Origin: a bacterium | Lineage (GTDB): Bacteria > Myxococcota_A > Bradymonadia > UBA7976 > UBA1532 | Assembly (NCBI GenBank): GCA_030426085.1 | Contig: JAUHYW010000022.1 | Location: 1 to 64,000 of the forward strand | Direction: 5' to 3' | Length of the DNA stretch: 64,000 bases | Shown here: one piece after another, positions 46,517 through 56,700 of the stretch | Position numbering within the stretch: the stretch's first letter is position 1 | Layout of the letters: each line of letters starts with the position of its first letter | The notes under the pieces: model-generated | Database searches by the model: none | Seen by the model: the letters and a program-made list of their open reading frames with translations, nothing else | What the model was told of the DNA's origin: nothing | Position numbers and translations under genes: made by a program

Positions 46517-49009
46517 ATGCGGCTCACCTTCCGCCTCCTGACGTTCTGCGCGGCCACCGCCGTACCGCTCGCGCTCGCCGCGCCGGCCCACGCCCAGGGG
46601 CGCTATCAGGCCCAGGGGGCCGCCCAGCGACACTTCCAGGACGGCGAGGAGGCGCTCGGCCGGGCCGAAGAAGCCCGGGAGGACGGCGAGGCCGACGAGG
46701 CGCAGGACGCCTTCGAAGACGCCATCGGCGCCTTCGAGAAGGCCATCGACGTCGACCCGGACTACGTCGACGCCTACGCCCGGCTGGGGCGGGTGTATTA
46801 CGACCTCGACCGCCCCGCTGCCGCCATCCCGGTGCTCGAGGCGGGCCTCTCCCGGGCCGGTGACAGCGATGAGATCCGGTTCTGGCTGGGGCAGCACCTG
46901 CTGCGGGCGGCGAAGGTCGCCGGGGCGCAGCCCGAGGCCGCCGGGCGGGTCGGCGAGGCGGTGGGGCTGCTCGAGGCGGTCGCGGCGAACACCGACCGGT
47001 TCCCCGAGGTGCACCTCGTCCTCGGCAACCACTTCTACGACACCGGCGCGTTCGGCAGGGCCAGTGCGGCCTACGTGCGCTACCTCGACGAGCGCCCCGA
47101 CGCCATCCAGGCCCGGGCCCGGCTGGGCAACGCCTACGTGCGCCAGGCCCGCTTCGAAGAGGCGCTCGCCGCCTTCGAGCGGGTGCGCGAGGCCGACCCG
47201 GACAACGTCGCGGTGCTGGTCAACATCGGCACCGCCCACCTGCGGCTGGCCCGGTACGACGCGGCGGCGAAGACGATGCAGGCCGCGCTGAGCCGGGACG
47301 CCGACCGGGGCTCGGCCCGCTTCGGGCTGGCCTACGCCCACTTCGCCGCCGGGCGGCCGGCCGAGGCGCTGCCCCACTTCGAGCGCTTCGTGCAGGCGCG
47401 GCCCGACAGCTTCAACGGGCGCTACTTCGGCGGCTCGGCGCTGATGGACGCCGGGCGGGACGACGCCGCCCTGCCCGAGCTGCTCCGGGCGGCCGACCTG
47501 CGCCCCGACGTGCCCCAGCCGCACTACAAGATCGGGATCATCCACCTGCGCAACGGGCGGGCGGTCGAGGCCGTCGCCGCGCTGGAGGCGGCCGAGGCGC
47601 TCAAGCCCCAGAACCCGTGGATCGTCTCGGCGCTGGGCACCGCCGCCCGCCAGCAGGGGCGGCTGGACGCGGCGCTCGCGCGGCATACGCAGGCGGTCCA
47701 GGTCGGGCAGACGGTGGAGAAGGGGGTCCGGCTGGCCCGGCTGCGGGCGACGCTGGCCCGCACCGCCGAGGCCGCCGGGCAGCCGGAGGCCGCCCGCGAC
47801 GCGATCGACGGGGCCCTGGCCGACGGGGGCGACGACCCCTGGGTGAAGCAGACCGGGCTGGCGGTGCTGACCCGGCTGGCGAAGCGCCGGGCGGCCGCGG
47901 GCGACGCGGGCGCCGCTGCCGAGCTGTGGCGCCGGGCGCTGGCCCTGGCCCCCGCCGACCCCGACCTGCGGGCGGGCCTCGCGGCCTTGCGCGCGGCGGC
48001 CGGTGGCGGGGCCGAGGCGCTGAAACAGGCCCAGGCGATCCCCGAGCGCGACCGGCCGTCGGTGAAGGCGGCCACCGCCCGGGCCCGGTTCGCCGTGGGG
48101 CAGTACGCCGAGGCGGCCGCGGCCTACGGGGCGCTCGAAGACCCCCGGCGGGCGGCGGTGGGCGCCGGGGCGGCCCTGCTCGCCGCCGGCGACGTCGACG
48201 GGGCGATCGAGCGGCTGGACGCGGCGGTCGAGCAGGCCGGCGAGGCGGCGGGAGGCGACCTGCGGCGCAACCACGCCCTGGCCCACCTGCGCCGGGCCGG
48301 GGCCCGCCTGGGGCGGCGGCTCACCGCGGGGGCCGACGTGCAGCAGGCGGTGGCCGGCGACGATCACCTCGACCCGATCGACGTCGCCCGGGCCCACTAC
48401 GCGGCCCTGGTGCTGGCGCTGCGGCGCAAGGACGCCCGCGAGGCCCAGGCCCACCTGGCCCGGATGACCGAGGCCGCCCGTCAGGCCCCCGACGACGCCC
48501 GGGTCTTCGATCCGGCCCTCGGCCGGCGCCACGCCGAGGTGCTCACCGCCTACGTCAACGTGCTCCAGGGCCATGACGACCGGGCCCGGCGGGTGCTCGA
48601 CGGGCTGCGCGAGGCTCGCCGGGGGCAGTCCGAGGCCGGCCAGCTCATGCGGGTCGTGCAGCACCGGCTGGGGCGGGCGGCGGTGATCCGGGGCGACCTG
48701 AAGACGGCCCGGGGGCACCTCGACGCGGCCCGCAAGCTGGGCGAGACCCCCGAGCTGAGCCACGACATCGCGGTGCTCGACTGGCTCGCCGGCCGCCGCG
48801 GGCGCCAGCTCGACCTGTGGACCCGGCAGGCGGGGCGCATCCGCGAGGCGCGGTTCAATCAGGCGGTGGCCCTCGAGGCGGCCGGGCGCCACGAGGCGGC
48901 GTGGCGGGCGTTCGTGCAGGCGGCCCGGGCCGGCGGGCCCCAGGCGGCCAAGGCGGCCGAGATCGCCGACGCCAAGCGGCGGGTCTTCGGCTTCGAGGAG
49001 GCCCCCTGA
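46517..49009 (+). CDS. Exported TPR-repeat protein
   Basis: This 830-aa protein has a signal peptide (FCAATAVPLALAAPAHA, cleavage near residue 26) and is therefore periplasmic. Most of the rest is TPR repeats, e.g. AIDVDPDYVDAYARLGRVYYDL, RFEEALAAFERVREADPDNVAVL and ARYDAAAKTMQAALSRDADRGS. No catalytic motif is present. Its ATG lies 6 bases after a -10-like sequence and may be leaderless. It overlaps the next gene by one base (TGATG), which encodes a periplasmic binding-protein-like product, so both act in the periplasm. Confidence 0.88.
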   Translation: MRLTFRLLTFCAATAVPLALAAPAHAQGRYQAQGAAQRHFQDGEEALGRAEEAREDGEADEAQDAFEDAIGAFEKAIDVDPDYVDAYARLGRVYYDLDRPAAAIPVLEAGLSRAGDSDEIRFWLGQHLLRAAKVAGAQPEAAGRVGEAVGLLEAVAANTDRFPEVHLVLGNHFYDTGAFGRASAAYVRYLDERPDAIQARARLGNAYVRQARFEEALAAFERVREADPDNVAVLVNIGTAHLRLARYDAAAKTMQAALSRDADRGSARFGLAYAHFAAGRPAEALPHFERFVQARPDSFNGRYFGGSALMDAGRDDAALPELLRAADLRPDVPQPHYKIGIIHLRNGRAVEAVAALEAAEALKPQNPWIVSALGTAARQQGRLDAALARHTQAVQVGQTVEKGVRLARLRATLARTAEAAGQPEAARDAIDGALADGGDDPWVKQTGLAVLTRLAKRRAAAGDAGAAAELWRRALALAPADPDLRAGLAALRAAAGGGAEALKQAQAIPERDRPSVKAATARARFAVGQYAEAAAAYGALEDPRRAAVGAGAALLAAGDVDGAIERLDAAVEQAGEAAGGDLRRNHALAHLRRAGARLGRRLTAGADVQQAVAGDDHLDPIDVARAHYAALVLALRRKDAREAQAHLARMTEAARQAPDDARVFDPALGRRHAEVLTAYVNVLQGHDDRARRVLDGLREARRGQSEAGQLMRVVQHRLGRAAVIRGDLKTARGHLDAARKLGETPELSHDIAVLDWLAGRRGRQLDLWTRQAGRIREARFNQAVALEAAGRHEAAWRAFVQAARAGGPQAAKAAEIADAKRRVFGFEEAP

Positions 49010-49926
49010 TGCGGCTGCTCGCCCTCGTCGCCGCCGCGCTGCTGGCGCTGCCCGCCGCGGCTCAGGGGCCCGACGCCCCGGCCGAGGCCCCGCTGGTGGT
49101 GGGGGTCTACGCCCCGAACATGTACTTCGCCAACTCCCTGGCCCGCAGCCAGTACGCCGACCAGCTCGCCGCCGGGCTGGGCCGGGTCACCGGGCTGTCG
49201 TTCCGCGGGCGGGGGTTCAGCACCCAGGGCGAGTTCGACAACCAGGTCGCCGCCCGTCAGGTGCACTTCGCGCTCGTCGACGCCCAGCATCAGCTCGATC
49301 GGGGCTACGAGGCGCTGGCCCAGGGCACCGCCAACGGGCAGCCGACCCGGCCGATGGTGCTCGTCGCCCGGAGCGGGGGCAGCGTGGCCGACCTCGAGGG
49401 CAAGCGGCTGGCCCGGGTGCAGCTCGGGCGGGGCGACGAGGCGTTCATCGTCAACCACCTGCTGCAGAATCAGGTCGACCCCGGCTTCTTCGGCAAGGCC
49501 CGCACCGTGCGCGACGTGCAGGGCGCGCTGACGCTGGTCGAGCTGGGCAAGGCCGACGCCGCCTTCGCCTACAAGGGCATCGCCCCGGGCATCTTCCAGA
49601 GCCGGCCGGTGCCGCTGCCGGTCTTCGTGCGCACCGCCGGGGTGCCGGCCGGGGTCGAGCAGAAGGTGCGGCAGGCGGTGCTGGGGCTGACGGTGCCCAG
49701 CAAGGTGGTCCAGGGCTTCACCGCCTATCGGTCCGACATCCACCAGGGGCTGCGCCGGGCGCTGCGGGCGAAGCCCCGGGGGCCGGGCAACCGGCCGGTG
49801 GTCAGCCGGGGCGGCGACGACCTGCCCCCGGTGCCCGCGGGGCTGGTGGTGGGCGACACCCCGCCGACGCTGCCCCCGGTGGCCGACGAACTGACGGCGG
49901 TCGCGCCGCCGCCGGACGTGTATTGA
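49009..49926 (+). CDS. PhnD-like periplasmic binding protein homologue
   Basis: This 305-aa protein has a signal peptide (LVAAALLALPAAAQG) and a type 2 periplasmic-binding fold of the phosphate/phosphite/phosphonate family (PhnD type). VVGVYAPNMYFANSLARSQYADQL starts the first lobe; DLEGKRLARVQLGRGDEAFIVNHLL begins the second. No ABC permease or ATPase is next to it. Instead it lies between a periplasmic TPR protein and a REC/HATPase protein, which suggests a sensing rather than an uptake role. Residues after about 260 are Pro-rich. Confidence 0.82.
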   Translation: MRLLALVAAALLALPAAAQGPDAPAEAPLVVGVYAPNMYFANSLARSQYADQLAAGLGRVTGLSFRGRGFSTQGEFDNQVAARQVHFALVDAQHQLDRGYEALAQGTANGQPTRPMVLVARSGGSVADLEGKRLARVQLGRGDEAFIVNHLLQNQVDPGFFGKARTVRDVQGALTLVELGKADAAFAYKGIAPGIFQSRPVPLPVFVRTAGVPAGVEQKVRQAVLGLTVPSKVVQGFTAYRSDIHQGLRRALRAKPRGPGNRPVVSRGGDDLPPVPAGLVVGDTPPTLPPVADELTAVAPPPDVY

Positions 49927-49933
49927 GCGCCCG

Positions 49934-50896
49934 TTGAAACCCACGCCCCGCATCCTGTTGTTCGGTGAGGAGCTGCGCCTGCGCGCCGCCCGGCGCATCG
50001 CGGTCTGCTTCGGGGGGCAGGTCACCCTCGAAGAGGACCCCGGCCGGGTCGTCGCCCGGGCCGCCGGCTTCGACCCCCACGTCGTCGTCTTCGACCTCGA
50101 CCACGCCGGCCCCGCCGCGCTGACCCTGGCCCATCGGGTCGCCGAGGCGTCCCCCGGGGGGCGCATGGTGCTGGTGTGCCACCCCTCGCCGCCGGCCGAG
50201 ATCGAGGCCCTGCTCGGCGCCCCGTGGTTCGGCCACCTGCTCGGCCTCGAGAGCCCGTGGTTCATGGAGGAGCTGGGCGCGACCCTGGCCCGGCTCAGCG
50301 GAGAGGCCCTCTTCGGGCTGCACCGCCACCTGCCGTGGGGCTCGCGGGTGCTGTCGACCACCGTCGTCGCCAGCGACCAGAAGAGCGCGCTGTTCGACCG
50401 CATCGAGTCGTACATGGCCGACATCGGGGTGCGGGGGCGGCTGGTGCGCCGGCTGCACGACGTGGCCGACGAGATGCTGATGAACGCGGTCTACGACGCC
50501 CCGGTCGACCGGGCCACCGGCGCGCACCTCTACGCCGAGCTGCCCCGCAGCACCCGGGTCGAGCTGGCCCCCGGCGACCGCCCGGTCTTCAGCTACGGCA
50601 GCGACGGGCAGATCTTCGCGATGAGCATCACCGACCCGTTCGGCGGGCTGACGCCCGAGATCCTCAAGCGCTACATCGCCAAGGGCCTGCGCCGGGGCAC
50701 GGATCAGATCGACGACAAGGCCGGCGGGGCCGGGCTGGGGCTGTACTTCCTCTTCAGCAGCCTCAACAGCCTGACGCTGTACCTCGAGCCGGGCGTGCGC
50801 ACCGAGGTGGTGGGCGTCGTCGACATCCGGGGCAGCTTCCGCGACGTGCTGAACAGCCCCAAGGCGCTCAACATCTTCGTCCGGCCCGCGCAGTGA
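49934..50896 (+). CDS. Receiver-like domain fused to a HATPase (RsbW-like) domain, TTG start
   Basis: This is a 320-aa cytoplasmic protein. Residues 1-125 look like a response-regulator receiver fold (PRILLFGEELRLRAARRIAV, VVVFDLD) with the phospho-acceptor region degraded. From about 130 a GHKL ATPase domain follows: N box DEMLMNAVYDA, a middle glycine motif, and GGAGLGLYFLF as the G2 box. This is like anti-sigma kinases (RsbW/SpoIIAB), which phosphorylate STAS antagonists. With the STAS and PP2C genes at 42.7-45.7 kb it could complete a partner switch. Start: TTG 49934. Confidence 0.8.
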   Translation: MKPTPRILLFGEELRLRAARRIAVCFGGQVTLEEDPGRVVARAAGFDPHVVVFDLDHAGPAALTLAHRVAEASPGGRMVLVCHPSPPAEIEALLGAPWFGHLLGLESPWFMEELGATLARLSGEALFGLHRHLPWGSRVLSTTVVASDQKSALFDRIESYMADIGVRGRLVRRLHDVADEMLMNAVYDAPVDRATGAHLYAELPRSTRVELAPGDRPVFSYGSDGQIFAMSITDPFGGLTPEILKRYIAKGLRRGTDQIDDKAGGAGLGLYFLFSSLNSLTLYLEPGVRTEVVGVVDIRGSFRDVLNSPKALNIFVRPAQ

Positions 50897-50906
50897 GGGA
50901 GGAGCC

Positions 50907-51281
50907 ATGAGTCAGGTGGTCGTCGTCGATCGCATCGAAGGAGACCGGGCCGTGCTCTCGCCGGTGGTCGGCGGGCCGCCGTTCGAATGCCCGCTGGCGT
51001 GGCTGCCCGAGAAGGTGCAGGAGGGCGCCGCCCTGCGGCTGGCCCGGGTCGCCGAGGCCGGCGTGGCCCGGCTGACCGAGGCCGACGAGGCGGGGGTCGT
51101 CGTCACCCTGCCCGACGGCTCGACCCTCGGCCTGCGCCCGGGGCTGGTGCCCGACGGGCTCTCCGAGGGCGACGCGCTGGCCTTCGTCGAGGCCCCCGAC
51201 ATCGAGGCCGAGCGCCGGGTGAGCCTCGCCGAGAGGCTCGAGCGCCTCGCCGAGCGCATCGACGACGACATCGACCTCTGA
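50907..51281 (+). CDS. Small DUF3006-like protein
   Basis: This 124-aa protein starts VVVVDRIEGDRAVLSP, the typical DUF3006 opening (a beta barrel with charged loops), followed by EVD-type strands and a final acidic helix. GGAGG lies 8 bases before the ATG. It belongs to the same transcript as the REC/HATPase gene. The family has no known function. Confidence 0.6.
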   Translation: MSQVVVVDRIEGDRAVLSPVVGGPPFECPLAWLPEKVQEGAALRLARVAEAGVARLTEADEAGVVVTLPDGSTLGLRPGLVPDGLSEGDALAFVEAPDIEAERRVSLAERLERLAERIDDDIDL

Positions 51282-51398
51282 TCGGCCCCGCGCCCCGCCA
51301 GAAAAAAATCGGCCCCCCCGTAAACTCGATCGTGGCGGGGCCGGTCAGACCGGGCACAACCATCGAGCATCGCTCGAACAGCCATGAGGAGCCATCCC

Positions 51399-51917
51399 AT
51401 GAAGCCCGGCATCAAGACCCTCTCCGCCCTCCTGCTCACCTTCGGCCTGACCCTGCCCGGCCTCGCCTTCGCCTGTGGCGGCGGGGGTGGCGGGCCCGGG
51501 TTCAAGAAGGGGCCCGCCCCCCACAAGATGGTCCGCATGATCGAGAAGAACGCCGAGCAGCTCGGCATCGAGCAGGCCACCCTCGATCAGATCCAGCAGG
51601 TGCTCGAGGCCAACAAGCCCGAGGCCGAGTCGCTGCGGGCCGACGCCAAGGCGGCCGGCAAGGCGCTGCGCGAGGCCATGAAGAGCGAGAACCCGAGCAA
51701 GGACCAGGTGCTCGCCCTCTCGGCCGAGGCCGGCGCCGCCCGGCAGGCGCTGAAGCAGTTCAACCTCTCGGTCATGCTCGACATCAAGGCGCTGCTCACC
51801 CCCGAGCAGCAGGCGGCGATGCGCGAGCTGCGGGCCGAGCGCCGGGGCAAGTGGAAGGGCAAGCGCGGCAAGCGCGGCAAGCGCGGCGGCTGGGGCGGGC
51901 CCGAGGCCGAGCTGTGA
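51399..51917 (+). CDS. Spy/CpxP-like periplasmic protein
   Basis: This 172-aa protein has a signal peptide (LSALLLTFGLTLPGLAFA) followed by a Cys-Gly-rich stretch, then a helical domain with the pattern of Spy/CpxP/heavy-metal-resistor proteins: LDQIQQVLEANKPEAESLRA, then LSVMLDIKALLTPEQQAAM (the LTPEQ motif). The C-terminus is Lys/Arg/Gly-rich. Spy-like proteins are periplasmic chaperones or stress sensors. ATG 51399 follows GAGGAG. A TAAACT -10-like element at 51321-51326 suggests its own promoter. A terminator follows. Confidence 0.82.
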   Translation: MKPGIKTLSALLLTFGLTLPGLAFACGGGGGGPGFKKGPAPHKMVRMIEKNAEQLGIEQATLDQIQQVLEANKPEAESLRADAKAAGKALREAMKSENPSKDQVLALSAEAGAARQALKQFNLSVMLDIKALLTPEQQAAMRELRAERRGKWKGKRGKRGKRGGWGGPEAEL

Positions 51918-51957
51918 GGCCGACGCCTCGCTGAGCCCCCGCTCGGATCGATGACCT

Positions 51958-52002
51958 CGAAGCCGCCGATGGCCCCGCCGTCGGCGGCTTCGTCGTTTCG
52001 AA
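51958..52002 (+). terminator. Intrinsic terminator after the Spy-like gene
   Basis: A perfect 12-bp stem (51958-51969 with 51981-51992) and an 11-base loop are followed by TCGTTTCGAAG. It separates the plus-strand gene from the convergent RNase Y gene. Confidence 0.85.
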
Positions 52003-52021
52003 GGGGGGTGCGCCGGGCGGA

Positions 52022-53584
52022 TCAGCGGCGGGCGGTGGCCGTGGCCTGGGTCTCCCGGATGACCATCACCTTGATCTGCCCGGGGTAGATGCACTCGTCC
52101 TCGATGCGGTAGGCGATGTCGGTCGCCAGCCGGGCCGCGGCCAGATCGTCCACCCGGCGGGGGTCGACGAGCACCCGCACCTCGCGCCCACCCGAGATCA
52201 CGTAGGTGTTGCGGATGCCCCGGGGCTTGAAGTCCTCGCAGATGCCCTGCACCTCTTCGACCCGCTGGCTGTACGTCTCGATGGTCTCCCGTCGGGCGCC
52301 GGGGCGGGCGCCGCTGAGCGCGTCGGCGGCGGCGACGAGGTGGGCCAGCGGGCTCGAGGGCTTCTCGTCGTTGTGGTGGGCCGCGATGGGGTGCACGATC
52401 TCCGGCGGCTCGCCGTGGGCGGTGGCGAACGCCGCCCCGCTGACCGCGTGGCTGCCCACCGCCTCGGTCTCAGCCCACAGCACCTTGCCGATGTCGTGCA
52501 TCAGCGCCGAGCGGTGGGCGGCGCGGATGTCCAGCCCCAGGTCGTCGGCCATGATGCCGCACAGGTGGGCGGTCTCGATGGCGTGCTGCCACTGATTCTG
52601 GGTGTAGCTGGTGCGATACAGCAGCTTGCCGACCAGGAACTGGATCTCGCCGTGCACGTTGCGCAGCTTGAGGATGCGGGTCGCCCGCTTGCCCGCGTCG
52701 CGGCAGATCTTCTCCAGGTCGACGCGGGCCCTCTCCACGAAGCTCGCCGCGTCGCCCACCGCCGGGTTCTTGCGCCGGGCCAGCCGCTCGTAGGCCAGCC
52801 GCCCGACCTCCCGGGTGTAGGGGTCGGGGGCCTGCATGAAGAAGCCGTCCTTGTCGGACTGGGGCACGAACTCGACGTCGCTGTGCTCGGTGATCGCCAG
52901 CATGATCGCCCGCCCGTCGGCCAGGAACCGCTCCCGGGCGGCCTTGCCCCGGGGCAGGTCGACGGTCGCGATCAGGCGATCGGCGGGGCGGGCGACGCCG
53001 TAGCGGTGCATCGCCAGATCCATCAGCCGGCGGGCCTCGACCTCGGCCCGGCTCTGCACCCGCTCCTCGTAGGTGCGGGCCGCCTTCTCGGCCGCCACCC
53101 GGGCCTCGCCGACCAGCGTCTCGCCGATGCGGGCGCTCATCGCGTCGCGGGTCTCGCCGGCCACCTGCTCCATCGACTCGACGATGCGCTGCTCGAGGCC
53201 ATCGACCTCGGCCCGCAGCGCCTTGAGGGTCTCCCGCCGGTCGCGCAGCTCGGCCGCCCGCTCGCCCAGGGCCTGATCGCGGGCCTCGGCGGTCTCGTCC
53301 CGCCGGCGGGCCGAGGCCTCCAGATCGGCGAGCCGGGCCTCGTCCTCGGCCAGCGTGCGCTGCTCGTTCTCGAGCTGCCGCTGCAAGCGGCTGCGCAGCC
53401 GCTCGGCCCGCTCGACGGCCGCCTCGCGGGCGGCGTCGGCCTCGCCCCGCGCCGCCGAGTGGTCGATCTCGCCCACCCGGCGGGCCTGGGCGATCGCCTG
53501 CGCCCGCCGCTTGCGGGCCCCGATGGCCATCGCCCCGGCGACGGTTCCAGCGGCGGCGGCGGCGGTGGCGGCGGCGATGATCAT
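52022..53584 (-). CDS. rny: Ribonuclease Y
   Basis: This is a 520-aa endoribonuclease, the usual RNase Y length. It has an N-terminal membrane helix (IIAAATAAAAAGTVAGAMAIG), a long Arg/Glu coiled coil (about 25-190), a KH-like region, and an HD domain with RTSYTQNQWQHAIETAHLCG and SALMHDIGKVL; the C-terminal domain ends QIKVMVIRE. It initiates mRNA decay at the membrane in many bacteria. GGAG lies 6 bases before ATG 53584. An upstream frame to 53659 is open but adds no family-like sequence. Confidence 0.95.
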   Translation of the reverse strand: MIIAAATAAAAAGTVAGAMAIGARKRRAQAIAQARRVGEIDHSAARGEADAAREAAVERAERLRSRLQRQLENEQRTLAEDEARLADLEASARRRDETAEARDQALGERAAELRDRRETLKALRAEVDGLEQRIVESMEQVAGETRDAMSARIGETLVGEARVAAEKAARTYEERVQSRAEVEARRLMDLAMHRYGVARPADRLIATVDLPRGKAARERFLADGRAIMLAITEHSDVEFVPQSDKDGFFMQAPDPYTREVGRLAYERLARRKNPAVGDAASFVERARVDLEKICRDAGKRATRILKLRNVHGEIQFLVGKLLYRTSYTQNQWQHAIETAHLCGIMADDLGLDIRAAHRSALMHDIGKVLWAETEAVGSHAVSGAAFATAHGEPPEIVHPIAAHHNDEKPSSPLAHLVAAADALSGARPGARRETIETYSQRVEEVQGICEDFKPRGIRNTYVISGGREVRVLVDPRRVDDLAAARLATDIAYRIEDECIYPGQIKVMVIRETQATATARR

Positions 53585-53702
53585 GGCGGTCTCCGGTGGG
53601 CGCGACGGGCGTGCGCGGACGCGCAGCCGATGGTTCGGATGATGACCACCTGCTGCCATGGTTTCAAGCCGGCGGCGTCGGCCGGCCCCCCCGCGAGCGG
53701 GC

Positions 53703-56700
53703 TCAGACGCTCGGCGCGAGCCGCCGGGCGCGGTACAGCTCGGCCAGCTCGGACTCGTCCAGCTCGGTGAGGAAGTCGACGAAGCTGTTCTGGATGCGCA
53801 GGGCGTGCTCCACCGCGCCCAGGCCCAGCAGGTAGCGCAAGAGCGCCTCGTAGAAGCCGCGCACCTCGGGCAGCCGGATCACCCGCCCCTCGCCGTCGGG
53901 GTCGTATTGCAGGTGCTCCTCGAACAGGTACAGCAGCTCGCCGACGTGGCCCACCGCGAACGCCAGCTCCCGGCTCTCGGCCCGGGTGCGCAGGTAGTCG
54001 TCGAGCGCGCCGAGGCCGAGCAGGTCGTCGAACAGCTCGTGGTACTCCTCGAAGACCCGGTGGAAGTTGCCCAGCCCCCGGTTGATCGAGGCCGCGATGC
54101 GCACCGCCTCCAGCGAGCGGCGCAGCCAGTCGGCGAAGCCGCCCTCGGTGCTCGCCTCGTCGGCCCGGCGGCGGCAGATCTTGCTGATCTCGACGAAGCA
54201 CTCGTCGATGCGGGTGGTGCCGTCGGGCATGCGCCCGAAGAGCTGCACGCAGCGCTCGACCATGTGGATCGCCTGCTCGTCGTCCGGCTCCTGGCGGGCG
54301 AGGTTGAGCAGGTGCTCGATGCGCAGCTCGAGGCCGAGCGGGTCGACCCCCGGCGAGCGGAACTCCAGCGGGCGGAAGCGCTCCCGCAGCGCGCGGTAGC
54401 GGCCGAAGTCGCCCTGCTTGCGGTACAGCTCGCGCAGGATCTCGCCCACCGCCTGTACGTGCTCGACGTCGCCCACCCGGTCGTAGAGCCGGATGGCGTG
54501 CTCCAGGTGGCCGATGGCCTCGTCGCTCTCGCCGGTGCGGTCGAGGAAGAGCTCGCCGTAGCGCAGGTGCACGAAGGCCCGCTGCTCGGGGTTGAGCTGC
54601 TCCTCGTGGGCGGCGAAGGTCGACAGCCCCTCCTCGAGCGCCGCTGACGGGTCCTGCCCTCGCCGCTCGAGGTGACGCACCCGCACCAGGGCCAGGGTGA
54701 TGAGCCCGTAGACGTCGCCCACCGCGGTGTAGGCCGCCCGGGCCCGGGGGAAGAGGCTCTCCGCCTGGCGCAGCGCCATCGGCAGGTCGCGGTCCAGCGC
54801 CTCGTAGAGCGTGTCGGCCACCACCTGCTGCAAGTCCAGATCGGTCGCCAGCTCCACCGTGCGCCGGGTCAGCGCCTCGACCTTCTCCACCGAGAAGAAG
54901 CCCCGCTCCAGCGCATCGACCAGCTCGAGCAGCCGCATCGGGCTGTCCTCGCCGTGGGCCGGCATCCACCGGTCGAGGAGCTGCGCGAAGCGCTCCCGGG
55001 TCTCGTAGACCACGCCCAGGGTCGTCGTCATCACCCGCAGCAGGCTGACCCGGCTGTCGGTCTCGCCGACCAGATCGGCCGCCCCCTGCATCAGCGCGAT
55101 GGGCCGCTGCAGGCGCTCGCCGAGGGTCAGCGCCGCCGGGCCGACCCCCTCGCCGTAGAGGTCGGGCGGGTAGAACTCGCCGCTGAGCAGGTCGAAGTGG
55201 GCGTCGACCCGGCTCTGGATCAGCTCCGCGGCGTAGCGGGCGAGCTGCTCGGCCACGAAGGGCGTCTCGCCGACCCCCGCCGCCTCGGCGACCAGCTCGT
55301 CCACCAGCCGCTCGGGGCCCTCGGGATCCTCGCCCTCGACGGTGGCCGACATCCACTCCAGCCGGGCCCGCAGGGCCTCCCGGTGGGCGTCGAGGGCCCG
55401 CAGCCGCTCGATGATGTAGGGGAAGAGCCGCTCGTGCAGCCCGACCCACTCCCAGCGGCTGAGCGCCTCGACCAGCCAGGTGTAGATGCGCACCGCCTCG
55501 GCCCGCGGGGCCCGGGCCAGGGCCTCGGTGAGCTGCACCATCACCTCGCGGGCGGCGTTGGCGTCGCCCGCCGCGTAGCACACCTCGAGCCGGACCCGCA
55601 TCGCCTCCAGCCGCACCCGGGGGTCGGGCAGGTGACGGGCGAGCTCGACCGCGGCGTCGGCGTGGTGCCGGGCCTCGGTGAAGTCGCCGAGGACCTCCTT
55701 GAAGCGGGCCCGCATCGTCGACAGCCGGACGTGGATCGCCAGCCGCTCGCTGTCCGGCGTCGGGCCCTCCGGCAGCGCCTCGACCCGCTCCAAGCGGGCG
55801 GTGGCCTCGGTCAGCGCGGCGTAGATCCGATGCCGCCGCTCGCGGTCGGCCCGCCGCCCGAAGCGCCCGGCGAGGTAGGTGTGGCCCCCGCTCGTCTCGA
55901 ACAGCCGCTCGACCAGGGTCACCCCGGCCTCGGCCGCCGGGATGTGACGCTCGGCGGCGCCGAAGTGGGCCGCCGCGGCCGAGAGCAGGGCCAGCTCCTC
56001 CCGCACCCGCCGGTCGCGGCGACGGGTCTCGGACCACGTCTCGGTCACGTCGAGGAACGGCCGGGGCCCGTCCGCCGGGCCGCCGGCCATCGCCCGGGCG
56101 CTGGCCCGCAGCAGCGTCGCCACCCGGACGTGCAGCCGGGCCCGCTCGTCGGAGGGCAGGGTGTCGGCGTAGTGGGCCGCCAGCTCGGCCGAGATGAAGC
56201 TCCACCGGTCGCCCTCGGGGGCGACCAGCCCGGTGGCCCGCAGGGCGTCGATGCGCAGGCGGGCGGCGTCCTCGGGCACCGACCACAGCCGGGCGAGCAG
56301 GGCCGTCTCGAACCGGGGCCCGACCACCGCCGCCGCTTGCAGATCGGCCCGCACGTTGGCCGGCAGCGCGGGCAGCGCGCCCGCCGCCAGTCGGCTCAGC
56401 CCCTCGAAGCCCGGACGGCCGGCCAGCTCGGGGTCGTCGGTGCGGCCCTTGGCGAAGGCCCCGCCCCGCTCCGAGAGCTGCACCAGCGCGTCGACCACCA
56501 GCGGGTTGCCCCGGCCGGCCGCCAGCACCCGGTCCAGGTAGCCCGGGTCGACCCCCCCGTAGCGGGCCATGCGCCCCCGGACCAGATCGGCCAGGGCCTC
56601 GTGATCCATCGGCGGCACCTCGACCACCGCCCCCGGCACCGGGCGCCAGGGGGCGCCGATCCCGTCCGGGGGAGGCGACGAGGCCATCACCAGCAGCAGC

